From Haloterrigena sp. KLK7 (GTDB lineage: Archaea > Halobacteriota > Halobacteria > Halobacteriales > Natrialbaceae), in assembly GCF_037914945.1 (NCBI RefSeq), contig NZ_CP149787.1, forward strand, positions 2,170,001-2,234,000: a stretch of DNA of 64,000 bases. Reading direction: 5' to 3'. Below the pieces are notes generated by a model. It was not told the origin of the DNA. It saw only the letters and a list, made by a program, of their open reading frames with translations, and made no database searches. Every line of letters starts with the position of its first letter. The stretch's first letter is position 1. This document shows positions 54,905 through 63,711 of this stretch, in pieces. The translations under genes were made by a program, and so were the position numbers.

Positions 54905-56017
54905 TCACAGCGCCTCGAGCAGCCGATCGACGTCCTCGCGGGTGTTGAACGCGTGGACCGACGCCCGGATCGCGTCGGGGTCGGGCAGCGATCGAACGAC
55001 GATTCCCTCCGCCGAGAGCCGCTCGACGGTCGCTTCGGGGTCGTCGACGTCGATCGCGATCAGCCCGGACTCGAAGCCGCGCGGACTCAGCAGTCGCTCG
55101 TCCGAGACGCCGCCCTTGAGCCGATCCGTGAGCGTCTCGATCCGCTCTTCGATCGCGTCGAGACCGATCTCCTCGAGCGCTCGGATCGCTTCGGTCAGCC
55201 CGGCGTGGGGCGCGGGGCTGGCCGTCGCGACCTCGAACCGCCGTGCGCCCCGCTCGTACTCGTACGCGGTGGCGTTCTCGTCGACGACGCTCCGGTAGCC
55301 GATCGCGGCGGGGACGAGGTCGTGCTCGCGCTCGAGACCCTCGCGAGCGTACAGGAAGCCGGAGCCGAAGGGGCCGACGAGCCACTTGTGGCCCGCGGCG
55401 GCGACGAAGTCGGCGCCCCACTCGCGGACGTCGATCGGTCGCTGGCCGGGCGCCTGCACGGCGTCGACGAGGACCAGCGCGCCGGCGTCGTGGGCGATAT
55501 CGACGATTTCGGACACCGGCAGTCGGGTACCGTGGGTCCAGGTGAGCGAACTCACGCAGAACAGCGTCGCGTCCTCGGCCGCCGATTTCACGGCCTCGAG
55601 ATCGACTCGGCCGCTCTCGGTCTCGAGCACCCGCACGTCGACTCCCCGCTCGCGCTCGAGGCGCTGCCACGGGAGGATCCCCGCGGAGTGCTCGAGGTCG
55701 GTCCGGACGACGACGTCGTCCGCGTCCCAGTCGAGCGCGCCGGCGACGCGGTTGATCCCGTCGGTCGTGCTCTCCGTGAGCGCGATCTCGTCGGGGGCCG
55801 CGCCGAGCAGACCGGCGATCGCGGCCCGCGCCTCGTCGTAGGCGTCGAACGCCGCGGGGTACTGGCCCTCGCCCGTCGGGGCCGCGTACTCGTGGTGCTC
55901 GAGGCTCGATTCCGCCGCCTCGACGACGCGGCGGGGGCTCGGCCCGCCGGCCCCCCAGTTCAGATACGCGCTGGACTCGAGGGCCGGCATCCGCTCGCGC
56001 AGGTCAGTGGGATCCAT
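54905..56017 (-). CDS. Class V aminotransferase (cysteine desulfurase-like fold)
   Basis: 370 residues of fold-type I PLP enzymes. The PLP lysine is in AAGHKWLVGPFGSGFLY (about 205-221), with LVLVDAVQAPGQRP supplying the aspartate and the SxTxGI-like TESTTDGINRVAG early. The N-terminus YLNWGAGGPSPRRVVEAAE resembles isopenicillin-epimerase/kynureninase-like members. No catalytic Cys loop is obvious, so cysteine desulfurase activity is uncertain. ATG 56017 gives the natural N-terminus. Divergent from nirK. Confidence 0.88.
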   Translation of the reverse strand: MDPTDLRERMPALESSAYLNWGAGGPSPRRVVEAAESSLEHHEYAAPTGEGQYPAAFDAYDEARAAIAGLLGAAPDEIALTESTTDGINRVAGALDWDADDVVVRTDLEHSAGILPWQRLERERGVDVRVLETESGRVDLEAVKSAAEDATLFCVSSLTWTHGTRLPVSEIVDIAHDAGALVLVDAVQAPGQRPIDVREWGADFVAAAGHKWLVGPFGSGFLYAREGLEREHDLVPAAIGYRSVVDENATAYEYERGARRFEVATASPAPHAGLTEAIRALEEIGLDAIEERIETLTDRLKGGVSDERLLSPRGFESGLIAIDVDDPEATVERLSAEGIVVRSLPDPDAIRASVHAFNTREDVDRLLEAL

Positions 56018-56130
56018 ATCCGACTCGTCGGCCGGCGTCGTGTTCGTTCTGACGGTCGACGTGAACTGTCGTCTCGGTCTCGAGCCCCGATGCGGAGCCG
56101 GAACGGGCCCGAGAGAGCCGATCATTGTTC

Positions 56131-56147
56131 GGTGGTATTTAACCACC
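56131..56147. promoter_or_regulatory. Palindrome GGTGGTATTTAACCACC in aminotransferase/nirK divergent promoter
   Basis: Perfect 6-base arms around an A/T centre that includes TATTTAA. It lies 114 bases from the aminotransferase ATG and about 100 from nirK. A second TATA-like CCTATAC near 56222 is at leaderless distance from nirK. The palindrome could be a regulator site. Confidence 0.5.
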
Positions 56148-56247
56148 CTCGATATCGGGGGAGTTGTCGATCGGATTACTGGCGGCCGAGAACCGTCGAG
56201 GGGGTTGACCGTACGTCTACCCCTATACACAGATGAGGAGAAGGCCA

Positions 56248-57348
56248 ATGACAACGACAGCAGCAAACCGACGGCAGTTCATGGCGGCACTGGGCGCGGC
56301 CGGCACCATCGCGGTGGCCGGCTGTCTCGGTGGCGACCAGCCCCAGGGGAACAGCGCGACGACCACCCCCGCCCCCGCGACCGACGATGAGGAGGGGCTG
56401 CCGGCGGCGAAAGCTGTCGACGTCGACCGGATCGCCCGGGACCCGACGGACGTGCCCCCGCCGGTCGACTGGACCCAGCCCCGCGAACACGACGTGACCG
56501 TCCGCACCGAGCGGCTGGTCGCCGAGATCGAGCCCGGGGTCACCTTCGAGTACATGACCTTCGAAGGGCAGGTTCCGGGGCCGATGATTCGGGTCCGGGA
56601 GGGCGACCGGGTCACCCTCACGTTCGACGTGCCCGAGGAGCTGAACAAGGTCTCGCACAACATGGACTTCCACGCGGTCTACGGGCCGGGCGGGGGCGCC
56701 GAAGCGACGACGATCGGCCCCGACGACGACACCGCCGAGATCAGCTTCACGGCCGACTACCCCGGGGTGTTCATCTACCACTGCGCGATCCCGAACATGG
56801 CCGCCCACATCAGCGCCGGCATGTTCGGTGCGATCCTCGTCGAACCCGCCGAGGGCCTCCCCGAGGTCGACCGCGAGTTCTACCTCGGCCAACACGAGCT
56901 CTACACCACCGGCGAGGTCGGCGAGGAGGGCCACCACGCCCTCGACTACGACGCGATGCTGGCCGAAGAGCCCACCTACGTCGTCTTCAACGGCCAGCCC
57001 TACGGCTTCACCGAGGACGGCGTCGGGCCCATGCAGGCCGAGACCGGTGAGACCGCCCGCGTGTACTTCGCCAACGGCGGCCCCAACCTCACCAGCGCCG
57101 TCCACCCCATCGGCAACGTCTGGAGCCGCTACTACCGCGACGGCGACCTCCTGACCGACCCCGACCGTAACATCGAGACCGCTCCCGTCGCGCCCGGCAC
57201 CACCACCGCCGGCGAGATGGAGTTCCCCGTCCCCGGTCCCGTCAAGCTCGTCGACCACGCGCTGACCCGCGCCACCCAGAAGGGCACCCTCGCCGCGATC
57301 AACGTCACCGGCGAGCCCACCCGCGACCTCTACGACGAGGAACCGTGA
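56248..57348 (+). CDS. nirK: Copper-containing nitrite reductase NirK (class II), Tat lipoprotein
   Basis: 366 residues. NirK reduces nitrite to NO at the cell surface in denitrification. Tat motif NRRQFMAAL (7-15) and lipobox VAGC with Cys26 predict export and lipid anchoring. Two cupredoxin domains follow with all copper ligands: SHNMDFH (type 2 His, catalytic Asp, second His), YHCAIPNMAAHISAGM (type 1 His, Cys, His, Met), AVHPIGN (catalytic His) and LVDHALTRATQKG (last type 2 His). Start ATG 56248 fits a TATA-like element about 25 bases upstream. Other denitrification genes are absent here. Confidence 0.95.
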   Translation: MTTTAANRRQFMAALGAAGTIAVAGCLGGDQPQGNSATTTPAPATDDEEGLPAAKAVDVDRIARDPTDVPPPVDWTQPREHDVTVRTERLVAEIEPGVTFEYMTFEGQVPGPMIRVREGDRVTLTFDVPEELNKVSHNMDFHAVYGPGGGAEATTIGPDDDTAEISFTADYPGVFIYHCAIPNMAAHISAGMFGAILVEPAEGLPEVDREFYLGQHELYTTGEVGEEGHHALDYDAMLAEEPTYVVFNGQPYGFTEDGVGPMQAETGETARVYFANGGPNLTSAVHPIGNVWSRYYRDGDLLTDPDRNIETAPVAPGTTTAGEMEFPVPGPVKLVDHALTRATQKGTLAAINVTGEPTRDLYDEEP

Positions 57349-57382
57349 CCGGGACCGGGACCGGGACCGGAACCGGAACCGC
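57347..57382 (+). repeat. Hexanucleotide tandem repeat after nirK
   Basis: Six units of GACCGG (four exact) then AACCGG-type, starting on the nirK stop codon region. It is non-coding apart from the stop. Confidence 0.7.
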
Positions 57383-57586
57383 GACTCGGCCCGGACTCGA
57401 GCGACCACCTCATTCTTCCTCGCACCGCGATACCGCGCCCGTCCATCGTCCCGTTTCGACGTAACCCGCTTCACTAGGTACCGGCGACTCGAGCGACCAG
57501 CCGCTCGTCTCGATCGGCCCGTCTCGTTCCCGACCGGCGGTAACTGAGGGTGGACCTTTACGCGGTCACTGGATAGTACTCATCCA

Positions 57587-58366
57587 ATGATGTTCGTCTC
57601 GGCACCGCTACTCACGTTCGACGCCAGCGATCCGGAAGCGACGGTCGCCATCGGTCAGCTGTTCGCCTCCCTCGCGGTCGGCGTCGCCGCGCTCGTCCTG
57701 TTGTACTACGCGTCCGTCTTCGTCCGCGACGTCCTCGTCGCCGACGTCCGCGAGGCGCAGTGGTACCTCTTCGCCGGGATCGGCGCCGCGATCGTCTACG
57801 CCGTCGCCGATATCGGGACGGTGGTCCTCGAGGCCGACCGGCTCTCCCTGTTCGCCGAGGGCGCAGTGCTGTTCTTCATCCTCTTTCTCGCGCTGGCGAT
57901 CCGCGCGATGTATCACGCCGAACGGCCCGGCGAGGGGCGGTCGCGGCTGGTCCCCGCGTGGGCCGACTACGCCGTCGTCGCGGTCTTCGTCGGCGCGTGG
58001 TGGGGGACCTTCCTCCTCGAGAGCGACTGGACTCGGCCGGTGATCGCCGTCGGCTGGATCGTCACTTCCGCGTGGGCCGTCCGCTACGCCGTCCAGACCG
58101 TTCGCGTCCACGAGGGGACGACGCTCGCGGCGCTGACGCGCCACCTGCTGCCGGCGATCCTCTGCGTCGTCGCCGTCGTCTCCGTCGACCTCGTGACCGG
58201 CTACCTGTCGGGCTACGCGGCGCTGACCGACGCCGTCTGGATCGTCGGCACGACGCTGGTCGCTGCCTTCCTGTTCGACACCGCAGTCGCTATCCGCCAG
58301 CAGGGCGGCGAACTCGAGCGGCTCTACGACTGGACGACCTGGCGCGAACAGTCCCTCGAGCAGTAG
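57587..58366 (+). CDS. Seven-helix membrane protein of unknown function
   Basis: 259 residues with seven predicted helices (about 24-44, 58-80, 84-106, 121-140, 147-168, 182-203, 212-233) and a short cytoplasmic tail ending GGELERLYDWTTWREQSLEQ. No lysine in helix 7, so it is not a rhodopsin. Layout resembles the N-terminal membrane sensor of haloarchaeal histidine kinases, but no kinase is present. A CCTTTACG element lies about 30 bases upstream of the paired ATGATG start. Confidence 0.7.
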   Translation: MMFVSAPLLTFDASDPEATVAIGQLFASLAVGVAALVLLYYASVFVRDVLVADVREAQWYLFAGIGAAIVYAVADIGTVVLEADRLSLFAEGAVLFFILFLALAIRAMYHAERPGEGRSRLVPAWADYAVVAVFVGAWWGTFLLESDWTRPVIAVGWIVTSAWAVRYAVQTVRVHEGTTLAALTRHLLPAILCVVAVVSVDLVTGYLSGYAALTDAVWIVGTTLVAAFLFDTAVAIRQQGGELERLYDWTTWREQSLEQ

Positions 58367-58396
58367 CCGCGGACGGCGTTCCGGGCGGTCGTCGCC

Positions 58397-58636
58397 TCAG
58401 AGGTTGCCCCGCAGGACGATCTCATCGCCGACCGACTCGAGCATGTCCTCCGTGACCACGTAGTCCTCCTCGTCTTCCCCCTCGACGCCTATCGAGGCGA
58501 GGAGGTGCTCCGCGACCGACGGGTTCGGATCGACGGAAGCGCGACCGTTCTCGACTTTCGCGACGATTCCGAGCTCCTTGCCTTCGGCGTCGACGACCGT
58601 CTTGCCGACCTCGTCGTCTGTCAGTGTCGCTGTCAT
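58397..58636 (-). CDS. PRC-barrel-like small protein (third paralogue)
   Basis: 79 residues: MTATLTDDEVGKTVVDAEGK, LGIVAKVENGRASVDPN and a SIGVEGEDEEDYVVTEDML end. It matches the PRC-barrel core at 5930-6250 and 4907-5851 (MCATFSxxDVGK). Start ATG 58636 is chosen by this alignment; the five codons upstream are not conserved. It has no acidic tail. Function unknown. Confidence 0.78.
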   Translation of the reverse strand: MTATLTDDEVGKTVVDAEGKELGIVAKVENGRASVDPNPSVAEHLLASIGVEGEDEEDYVVTEDMLESVGDEIVLRGNL

Positions 58637-58783
58637 ACCCGTCGCTATCACGACGACCGGGTTAACTCCGGGGCCGTCCCGTGCCAGCCTCGCACCGATC
58701 GACGGTCGCGCTGCAAACGCGTCCCCGAGCTATTTGACTGCGGCCGACGACGGTACTGTCGAAGCGTCCGCTTCGTGCCAGCT

Positions 58784-58933
58784 ATGACTCACACCATCGA
58801 ACTCAGCGACGACATGAAAGAACGGCTCGACAGCCACTGCGAGGAGGGCGAGTCCTACGAGGAGTTCCTCGACGAACTCCTCTCGATCTACGAGACCGAG
58901 GGCGCGTTCCTGCAGGAAGGCTACTCCGAGTAA
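58784..58933 (+). CDS. DUF7557-like small protein (49 aa)
   Basis: 49 residues beginning MTHTIELSDDMKERLDSHC and ending GAFLQEGYSE. It resembles short haloarchaeal proteins of the DUF7557 type, which look like ribbon-helix-helix antitoxin-like domains (beta strand then two helices with LDELLSIY). No partner toxin lies next to it. The function is unknown. Confidence 0.72.
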   Translation: MTHTIELSDDMKERLDSHCEEGESYEEFLDELLSIYETEGAFLQEGYSE

Positions 58934-59090
58934 CGATCGGCGATGGGACTCGATACCCGTCGTCCCGTTCAATTTTGCAGCGACGCGAGAGACGGCTAGC
59001 GAGGCGCGACTCCGATCCATCGCCGACGCCGGGACGGCGTCGCTCGAGTCGGTGACTGCGGCCGAAAATCGGACAGTGACGAGCGAGCCG

Positions 59091-60437
59091 TCAGTCGTCG
59101 TGAATCACCGGCTCCTCCTGGGGCGCCTGTTTCTCCTGAAGGTGTTCGATCGCGTGGAGTTCGACGACCGGGAACAGTTTGGCCACCGTGAGGAAAAACA
59201 GGGTCACCATCCCGACCGTGCCGACGAGCGACGCGATCTCGATGAGACTCGGGAAGTACTCGCCGGGCACCGCGCCGTAGATGTCCAGGGTCGGGTGCAG
59301 GAACCCCTCGACGACGAACAGGATCTTCTCGATCAGCGTACCGGTGAGTACCATGAGCCCGGTGGCGACGGCCCGCTTCTTGGTGAACAGCGTCGGCCGG
59401 ATCGTCTGCGCGAAGATGAACGCGAGCGCCGTGGCGACGAGACCCATCGCGAGGGCGTAGAGCGGTTGGTGAATCCGTCCCTCGGCCGCGTGGGTCACGT
59501 CCACGGGCGCCGTGAACAGGCCGGTGACGAGTTGCTGGAGCTGCAGCCAGAGGAAGAGCAGACAGAAGAAGCCCAGCCAGAGGAGCAGTCCGCGGAAGAT
59601 GTCGTCCGTGATGATGTGGTCCCAGTCGTAGGCCCAGCGGAAGGCAAAGGACAGCAGGATGACGCCGCTGATCGCCGAGGTGAGGGCGATGGTGAGGAAC
59701 TGCGGGCCCTGAACGGCGCCGAACCAGCCGGGCATCGTCGGAATCACCGCGAACAGCCATGGGATGACGCCGCCGTGGAGCAACAGCGGGGCCATGATGA
59801 TGATCGCGAGCGCGAGCCACCAGACCATCCGGTCGATGACCTCGTCCTCGCGTTCGGTGTAGCCGATCGTCATGAACCGGTAGATCGGACCGAACCGATC
59901 CGGAAGCTGGTCGCGCAGCCGGCTGACGTCGTACCGCAGCGTCAGCGAGAGGTAGGTCGCCGTCAACACGAGGTACGCGGTGATGACGGTCACGTCCCAC
60001 ACCAGCGGCGAGTTGTGGATCGTGATGTGGTAGTGGCCGAGCACGCTCGTGACCATCCGGTCCGGACGGCCCATGTGGACCAGGATGTAGAAGCCGGCGG
60101 CCGAGAGCCCGGCGATCGTCAGGAGTTCGGCCAGGCGAGCGACCGGCATGTAGCGTTCCATCCCGAGCAGCCGGACGGCCGCCGAGAGGATGATTCCCCC
60201 GTGCGCGATCCCGACCCACCAGATGAACGCACCGATGTAGACGCCCCACGTCACGCCGCCGCCCGAGCCCCAGTCCGCGAGGCCGGTGACGGCCATCCCC
60301 TCGTAGAGCTGATATAACCACCCGAGGACGAACAGGGCGAACGCCAGTCCCGCGACGGCGGCCAGCGCGAAGTACTTCGTCGACGTGTTCTGTATCGGAC
60401 GCAGGATGTCGGCCTTTCGCGGCGTTTTCGTACTCAT
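59091..60437 (-). CDS. NrfD/PsrC-type quinone-interacting membrane subunit
   Basis: 448 residues with about ten membrane helices. The family (NrfD/PsrC/DmsC-like) carries electrons between quinone and a periplasmic Fe-S or molybdopterin subunit. Typical stretches are GVYIGAFIWWVGIAHGGIILSAAVRL, HMGRPDRMVTSVLGHYH, PLVWDVTVITAYLVL and ILFVVEGFLHP. No Fe-S or molybdenum partner gene is adjacent, so the complex must be completed from elsewhere, or this is a variant of the alternative-complex-III ActC type. A TATA-like GCAATAACG is about 30 bases upstream. Confidence 0.9.
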   Translation of the reverse strand: MSTKTPRKADILRPIQNTSTKYFALAAVAGLAFALFVLGWLYQLYEGMAVTGLADWGSGGGVTWGVYIGAFIWWVGIAHGGIILSAAVRLLGMERYMPVARLAELLTIAGLSAAGFYILVHMGRPDRMVTSVLGHYHITIHNSPLVWDVTVITAYLVLTATYLSLTLRYDVSRLRDQLPDRFGPIYRFMTIGYTEREDEVIDRMVWWLALAIIIMAPLLLHGGVIPWLFAVIPTMPGWFGAVQGPQFLTIALTSAISGVILLSFAFRWAYDWDHIITDDIFRGLLLWLGFFCLLFLWLQLQQLVTGLFTAPVDVTHAAEGRIHQPLYALAMGLVATALAFIFAQTIRPTLFTKKRAVATGLMVLTGTLIEKILFVVEGFLHPTLDIYGAVPGEYFPSLIEIASLVGTVGMVTLFFLTVAKLFPVVELHAIEHLQEKQAPQEEPVIHDD

Positions 60438-60928
60438 TGGGAGAGCTTCGCAAGCCTACGTATGCCACACCCGTTATTGCACCCGTTGGCTTTGCAAGCA
60501 CCGCGGAACGGACCGAAATGCGGCCGCTCGTCCCCGTCAGCCGTTCCAGCGAGGCTGGGCGCCGAGCCGGGCCGCGGTGTGTCACGAGCCGGACCGCGGC
60601 CGAGTTCTCGCGACCGCCTGCCACGTCCCCGCTTCGCGACTGCTCTGAACGCGAGTCCCGTCGAGTACGTTCGAAATCCCTCGAGTAACGACTGATTACG
60701 ACCCGTATCCGACAGTTTCCGCTGGTCCGACCGGCCTTTCGAATAGCGCCGGAACCGACCGATAGTACGACGTCCGCCCAGTAGGTGCGCGTCGAGCCCG
60801 ATTCGTCGCGGTCGGTCGGCGCGGTTGCCATCGGAACGTCGGCGCGGTTCCAGCGGGTTCCGGCGCGCCGATACGGACGCTGTGAACGGTGTGGCACATC
60901 CAAGTATGTGCGGGCCGAACCGTCTCGT
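60438..60928. other. 491-base gap between nrfD-like and uspA genes
   Basis: This divergent promoter region includes a TATA-like element for the NrfD gene near 60467-60478. Frames crossing it are arginine/proline-rich shadows. I see no gene or RNA. Confidence 0.45.
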
Positions 60929-61345
60929 ATGACAGTCCTGGTCGCCCTCGACGAGTCTGATCCCGGCCGGGCGGCCCTCGAGTACGCGCTCGAGAACCAC
61001 GACGAGGACGATATCGTCGCCGTCCACGTCGTCGATCCGAACGAGAGCGGCTACGGCGAGGCCGCCCACCTCGGCGCCGACGGGATCCGAGAGCAGCGCC
61101 GAGAGCGAGCGAACGAACTGTTCGAGACGGCCCGAGAGGCCGCGAACGAGCGGAACTGCGAGGTCGAGACGGTGCTCCTGACCGGCCAACCCGCGGCCGC
61201 CGTCCTCGAGTACGCGACCGACCGCGCGGTCGATCGAATCGTCGTCGGCAGCCACGGTCGATCGGGTATCTCGCGGGTCTTGCTCGGGAGCGTCGCGGAA
61301 CGGATCGCCCGACGCTCACCCGTTCCGGTGACGATCGTTCGCTGA
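60929..61345 (+). CDS. UspA-family universal stress protein
   Basis: 138 residues. Starts MTVLVALDESDPGRAALEYAL, with the ATP-binding GSHGRSGISRVLLGSVAERI (G-2x-G-9x-G-S type) and a closing SPVPVTIVR. UspA proteins bind ATP and accompany stress survival. ATG 60929 gives the natural N-terminus; the frame extends further upstream without conservation. Confidence 0.93.
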   Translation: MTVLVALDESDPGRAALEYALENHDEDDIVAVHVVDPNESGYGEAAHLGADGIREQRRERANELFETAREAANERNCEVETVLLTGQPAAAVLEYATDRAVDRIVVGSHGRSGISRVLLGSVAERIARRSPVPVTIVR

Positions 61346-61491
61346 CACGTGTCCGCCGTGCGAGCGAGCGCATCGTCCCGGCTGAACCGACGCTGTGGAC
61401 CTCGTACCTCGCCTGCGGAATTCGTTGTTTGCGGACGGACACTCCACCGCAACTGAATAAACTAATGTGGCTTCGAAATAGTTTCGGCGGT

Positions 61492-62733
61492 ATGAACAAC
61501 CGCTACGATGTGGTCATCGCCGGTGCCGGTCCGGCCGGGGGACAGTGCGCACGCGACCTCGTTGCCAGGGGCTACGACGTCGTAGTCCTCGAGACCGAGT
61601 CGGAAGAGGAGTTCCCGCGCCAGAGCAACAAGTCGACCGCGGGGACGTTCCCGTCGATGATGGCCTCCTTCGGCATCCCGGACGACGTCGTCATGCAGTA
61701 CACCGACAGCGTCGTCCTCGAGTCGCCTCACGACCACTACACGCAGGAACAGCCCGGCGCCGTCCTCGAGTTCGCCGACTTCAAGCGCTATCTCGTCGAG
61801 GACAGCCGCGAGAAGGGCGCCGAGTACCTGTTCGACGCTCGCGTCACCGCCCCGATCACGGAGAACGGCGAGATCGTCGGCGTTCGGTACAACGGCGACC
61901 AGGAGGTCTACGGCGACGTCGTGATCGACGCGACGGGGCCCGCTGCGCCGCTGGCGAAGAAACTCGACGTCGTCGACCTGAAACGCGAGAACCACGCGAT
62001 CGGCATCGAGTACGAGTTCGAGGGGATCGACATCGACCGCCCCGGCTTCGCCGACCTCCGCGACGCGATGATGCTCCGACTGGACCACGAGATCGCGCCC
62101 GGCGGCTACTCGTGGATCTTCCACACCGGCGAGGACACCGCCAAGGTCGGACTCTGTTACCTCCAGAACGAGCACCACAGTCGGTACGCCAAGGACGGAC
62201 ACACGGTCGACGACTACCTCGAGCACTGGCTCGAGACGGACCCCCGCTTCGCGAACGCGACGCGACTCGAGGGGAAACAACACCGAGGCTCGGCCCACCT
62301 CCAGCTGCCGGAACGGATGCACACCGACCGGTTCCTGGCCATCGGCGACACCGTCCCGACGGTCGACCCGCTGTGGGGCGAGGGGATCAACAAGTGCATG
62401 CAGTCCGGTCGCGTCGCGGCCGTCGCCGTCGATAGCTGTCTCAAACACGGCCTCGAGCCGACCGCCGAGAACCTCGAGGTGTACGATACCCTCTGGCACC
62501 GCGACGTCGCGCCGAACCAGCGCAAGCGACTGCTGATGACCCAACTGCTCTATCTCGCGCCGAACGAGCGCTACGACCAGTTCATGAACGACCTCCACCG
62601 GCTCGACGAGGAGACGCTCGCGGCGGCGAACAACGGAAACGTTCTCGCCATCGCGAAACTGTTCGATATCGACGACGCGCCGCTGCTCGCTCGCTTCGCG
62701 AAACAGCAACTCGGGCTCGATCGGTTCCTGTAG
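61492..62733 (+). CDS. Digeranylgeranylglycerophospholipid reductase-type FAD enzyme
   Basis: 413 residues. The geranylgeranyl reductase family saturates the isoprenoid chains of archaeal lipids. FAD motif IAGAGPAGGQCARDLVARGY (about 9-28), a VIDATGPAAPLAKKL stretch, and the late DTVPTVDPLWGEGINKCMQSGR FAD site are present. A GAATAAAC-type box near 61455 supports ATG 61492. An insert-free C-terminus is longer than minimal GGR. It could instead act on menaquinone or carotenoid; lipid is the first choice. Confidence 0.86.
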   Translation: MNNRYDVVIAGAGPAGGQCARDLVARGYDVVVLETESEEEFPRQSNKSTAGTFPSMMASFGIPDDVVMQYTDSVVLESPHDHYTQEQPGAVLEFADFKRYLVEDSREKGAEYLFDARVTAPITENGEIVGVRYNGDQEVYGDVVIDATGPAAPLAKKLDVVDLKRENHAIGIEYEFEGIDIDRPGFADLRDAMMLRLDHEIAPGGYSWIFHTGEDTAKVGLCYLQNEHHSRYAKDGHTVDDYLEHWLETDPRFANATRLEGKQHRGSAHLQLPERMHTDRFLAIGDTVPTVDPLWGEGINKCMQSGRVAAVAVDSCLKHGLEPTAENLEVYDTLWHRDVAPNQRKRLLMTQLLYLAPNERYDQFMNDLHRLDEETLAAANNGNVLAIAKLFDIDDAPLLARFAKQQLGLDRFL

Positions 62734-62871
62734 CGCCCGCTGTTCTCGTTACAAAAGGCGAACTCGTATCGTTATCGCCACGCTCGAGGTCGGCGTCTCG
62801 GCGGTGGGGACCCGCTGTCCCGGCTGCGATCGCCGCTGCCTCTTTCCGGTCGCTCGCCGATCTACCGGTAG

Positions 62872-63669
62872 ATGGCACTCATCGAGAACCTCGCGCTGGT
62901 CTTCGTCGCCGGCCTCGTGACGGCGCTGGCGACCGGCCTCGGCGCCGTCCCCTTCCTCCTCTTCGACTCGATCAGCGACCGGCGGAACGTCGTCCTCTGG
63001 GGGCTCGCCTCGGGAATCATGCTCTCGGCGTCGACCTTCGGCCTCGTCGAGGAGGGGCTGGCCGAGGGGACGCCGTTCGAGATCGCGATCGGGATGGCCG
63101 CCGGCGTCGCGCTCGTGATCGTCGCCCACGACGTGTTGCTGGACGCCGATATCGACCCCCGCGACTACGAAGAGGCCGATTTCAAGAAACTCGTGCTCAT
63201 CCTCGGCGTGCTGACCGTCCACAGCTTCCCCGAAGGCGTCGCTATCGGCGTCTCGTTCGCCGATCTCGGCCTCGAGGGTGGCACCCAGTTTCTCGGGTTC
63301 ACGGTCCCGCTGCTGGCGATCTTCATGACCGTCGCGATCTCGATCCACAACGTCCCCGAGGGGACGGCGATCTCGATCCCGCTGTCGGCGATGGGCGTCG
63401 CCGACTGGAAGCTCGTCTGGTGGGCCGTCTTCTCGAGTCTCCCCCAGCCGATCGGGGCGGTGCTGGCGTTCGGCTTCGTCCGCTACGCCCGGGAGTTCCT
63501 CCCCTACGGCTTCGGCTTCGCGGCCGGCGCGATGATCTACCTCGTGCTCACGGAGTTCGTCCCCGAGGCGCTCGACGTCGGTCGGAACCTCCCGCGGGGC
63601 GGCAAGCCGGAACTGGCCGCCGGACTCGTCGTCGGCGTGCTCGTCATGGTGCCGCTCACGTTCGTCTGA
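62872..63669 (+). CDS. ZIP-family metal transporter
   Basis: 265 residues with about eight helices. Metal-site motifs VHSFPEGVAIG (helix 4) and IHNVPEGTAIS (helix 5), each HxxPEG, are typical of ZIP proteins importing Zn or Fe. The region between helices 3 and 4 is short and acidic, not His-rich. Confidence 0.92.
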   Translation: MALIENLALVFVAGLVTALATGLGAVPFLLFDSISDRRNVVLWGLASGIMLSASTFGLVEEGLAEGTPFEIAIGMAAGVALVIVAHDVLLDADIDPRDYEEADFKKLVLILGVLTVHSFPEGVAIGVSFADLGLEGGTQFLGFTVPLLAIFMTVAISIHNVPEGTAISIPLSAMGVADWKLVWWAVFSSLPQPIGAVLAFGFVRYAREFLPYGFGFAAGAMIYLVLTEFVPEALDVGRNLPRGGKPELAAGLVVGVLVMVPLTFV

Positions 63670-63711
63670 CGGCCGTTCGATCCGAATCGGGACCTGATCT
63701 GCAACTGGCGC

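Noticed and set aside
57587-58366. Seven-helix protein considered as a rhodopsin
   Set aside because: No lysine in helix 7 for retinal and no rhodopsin motifs.
58784-58933. Small DUF7557-like gene considered as half of a toxin-antitoxin pair
   Set aside because: No adjacent toxin-like gene on either strand.
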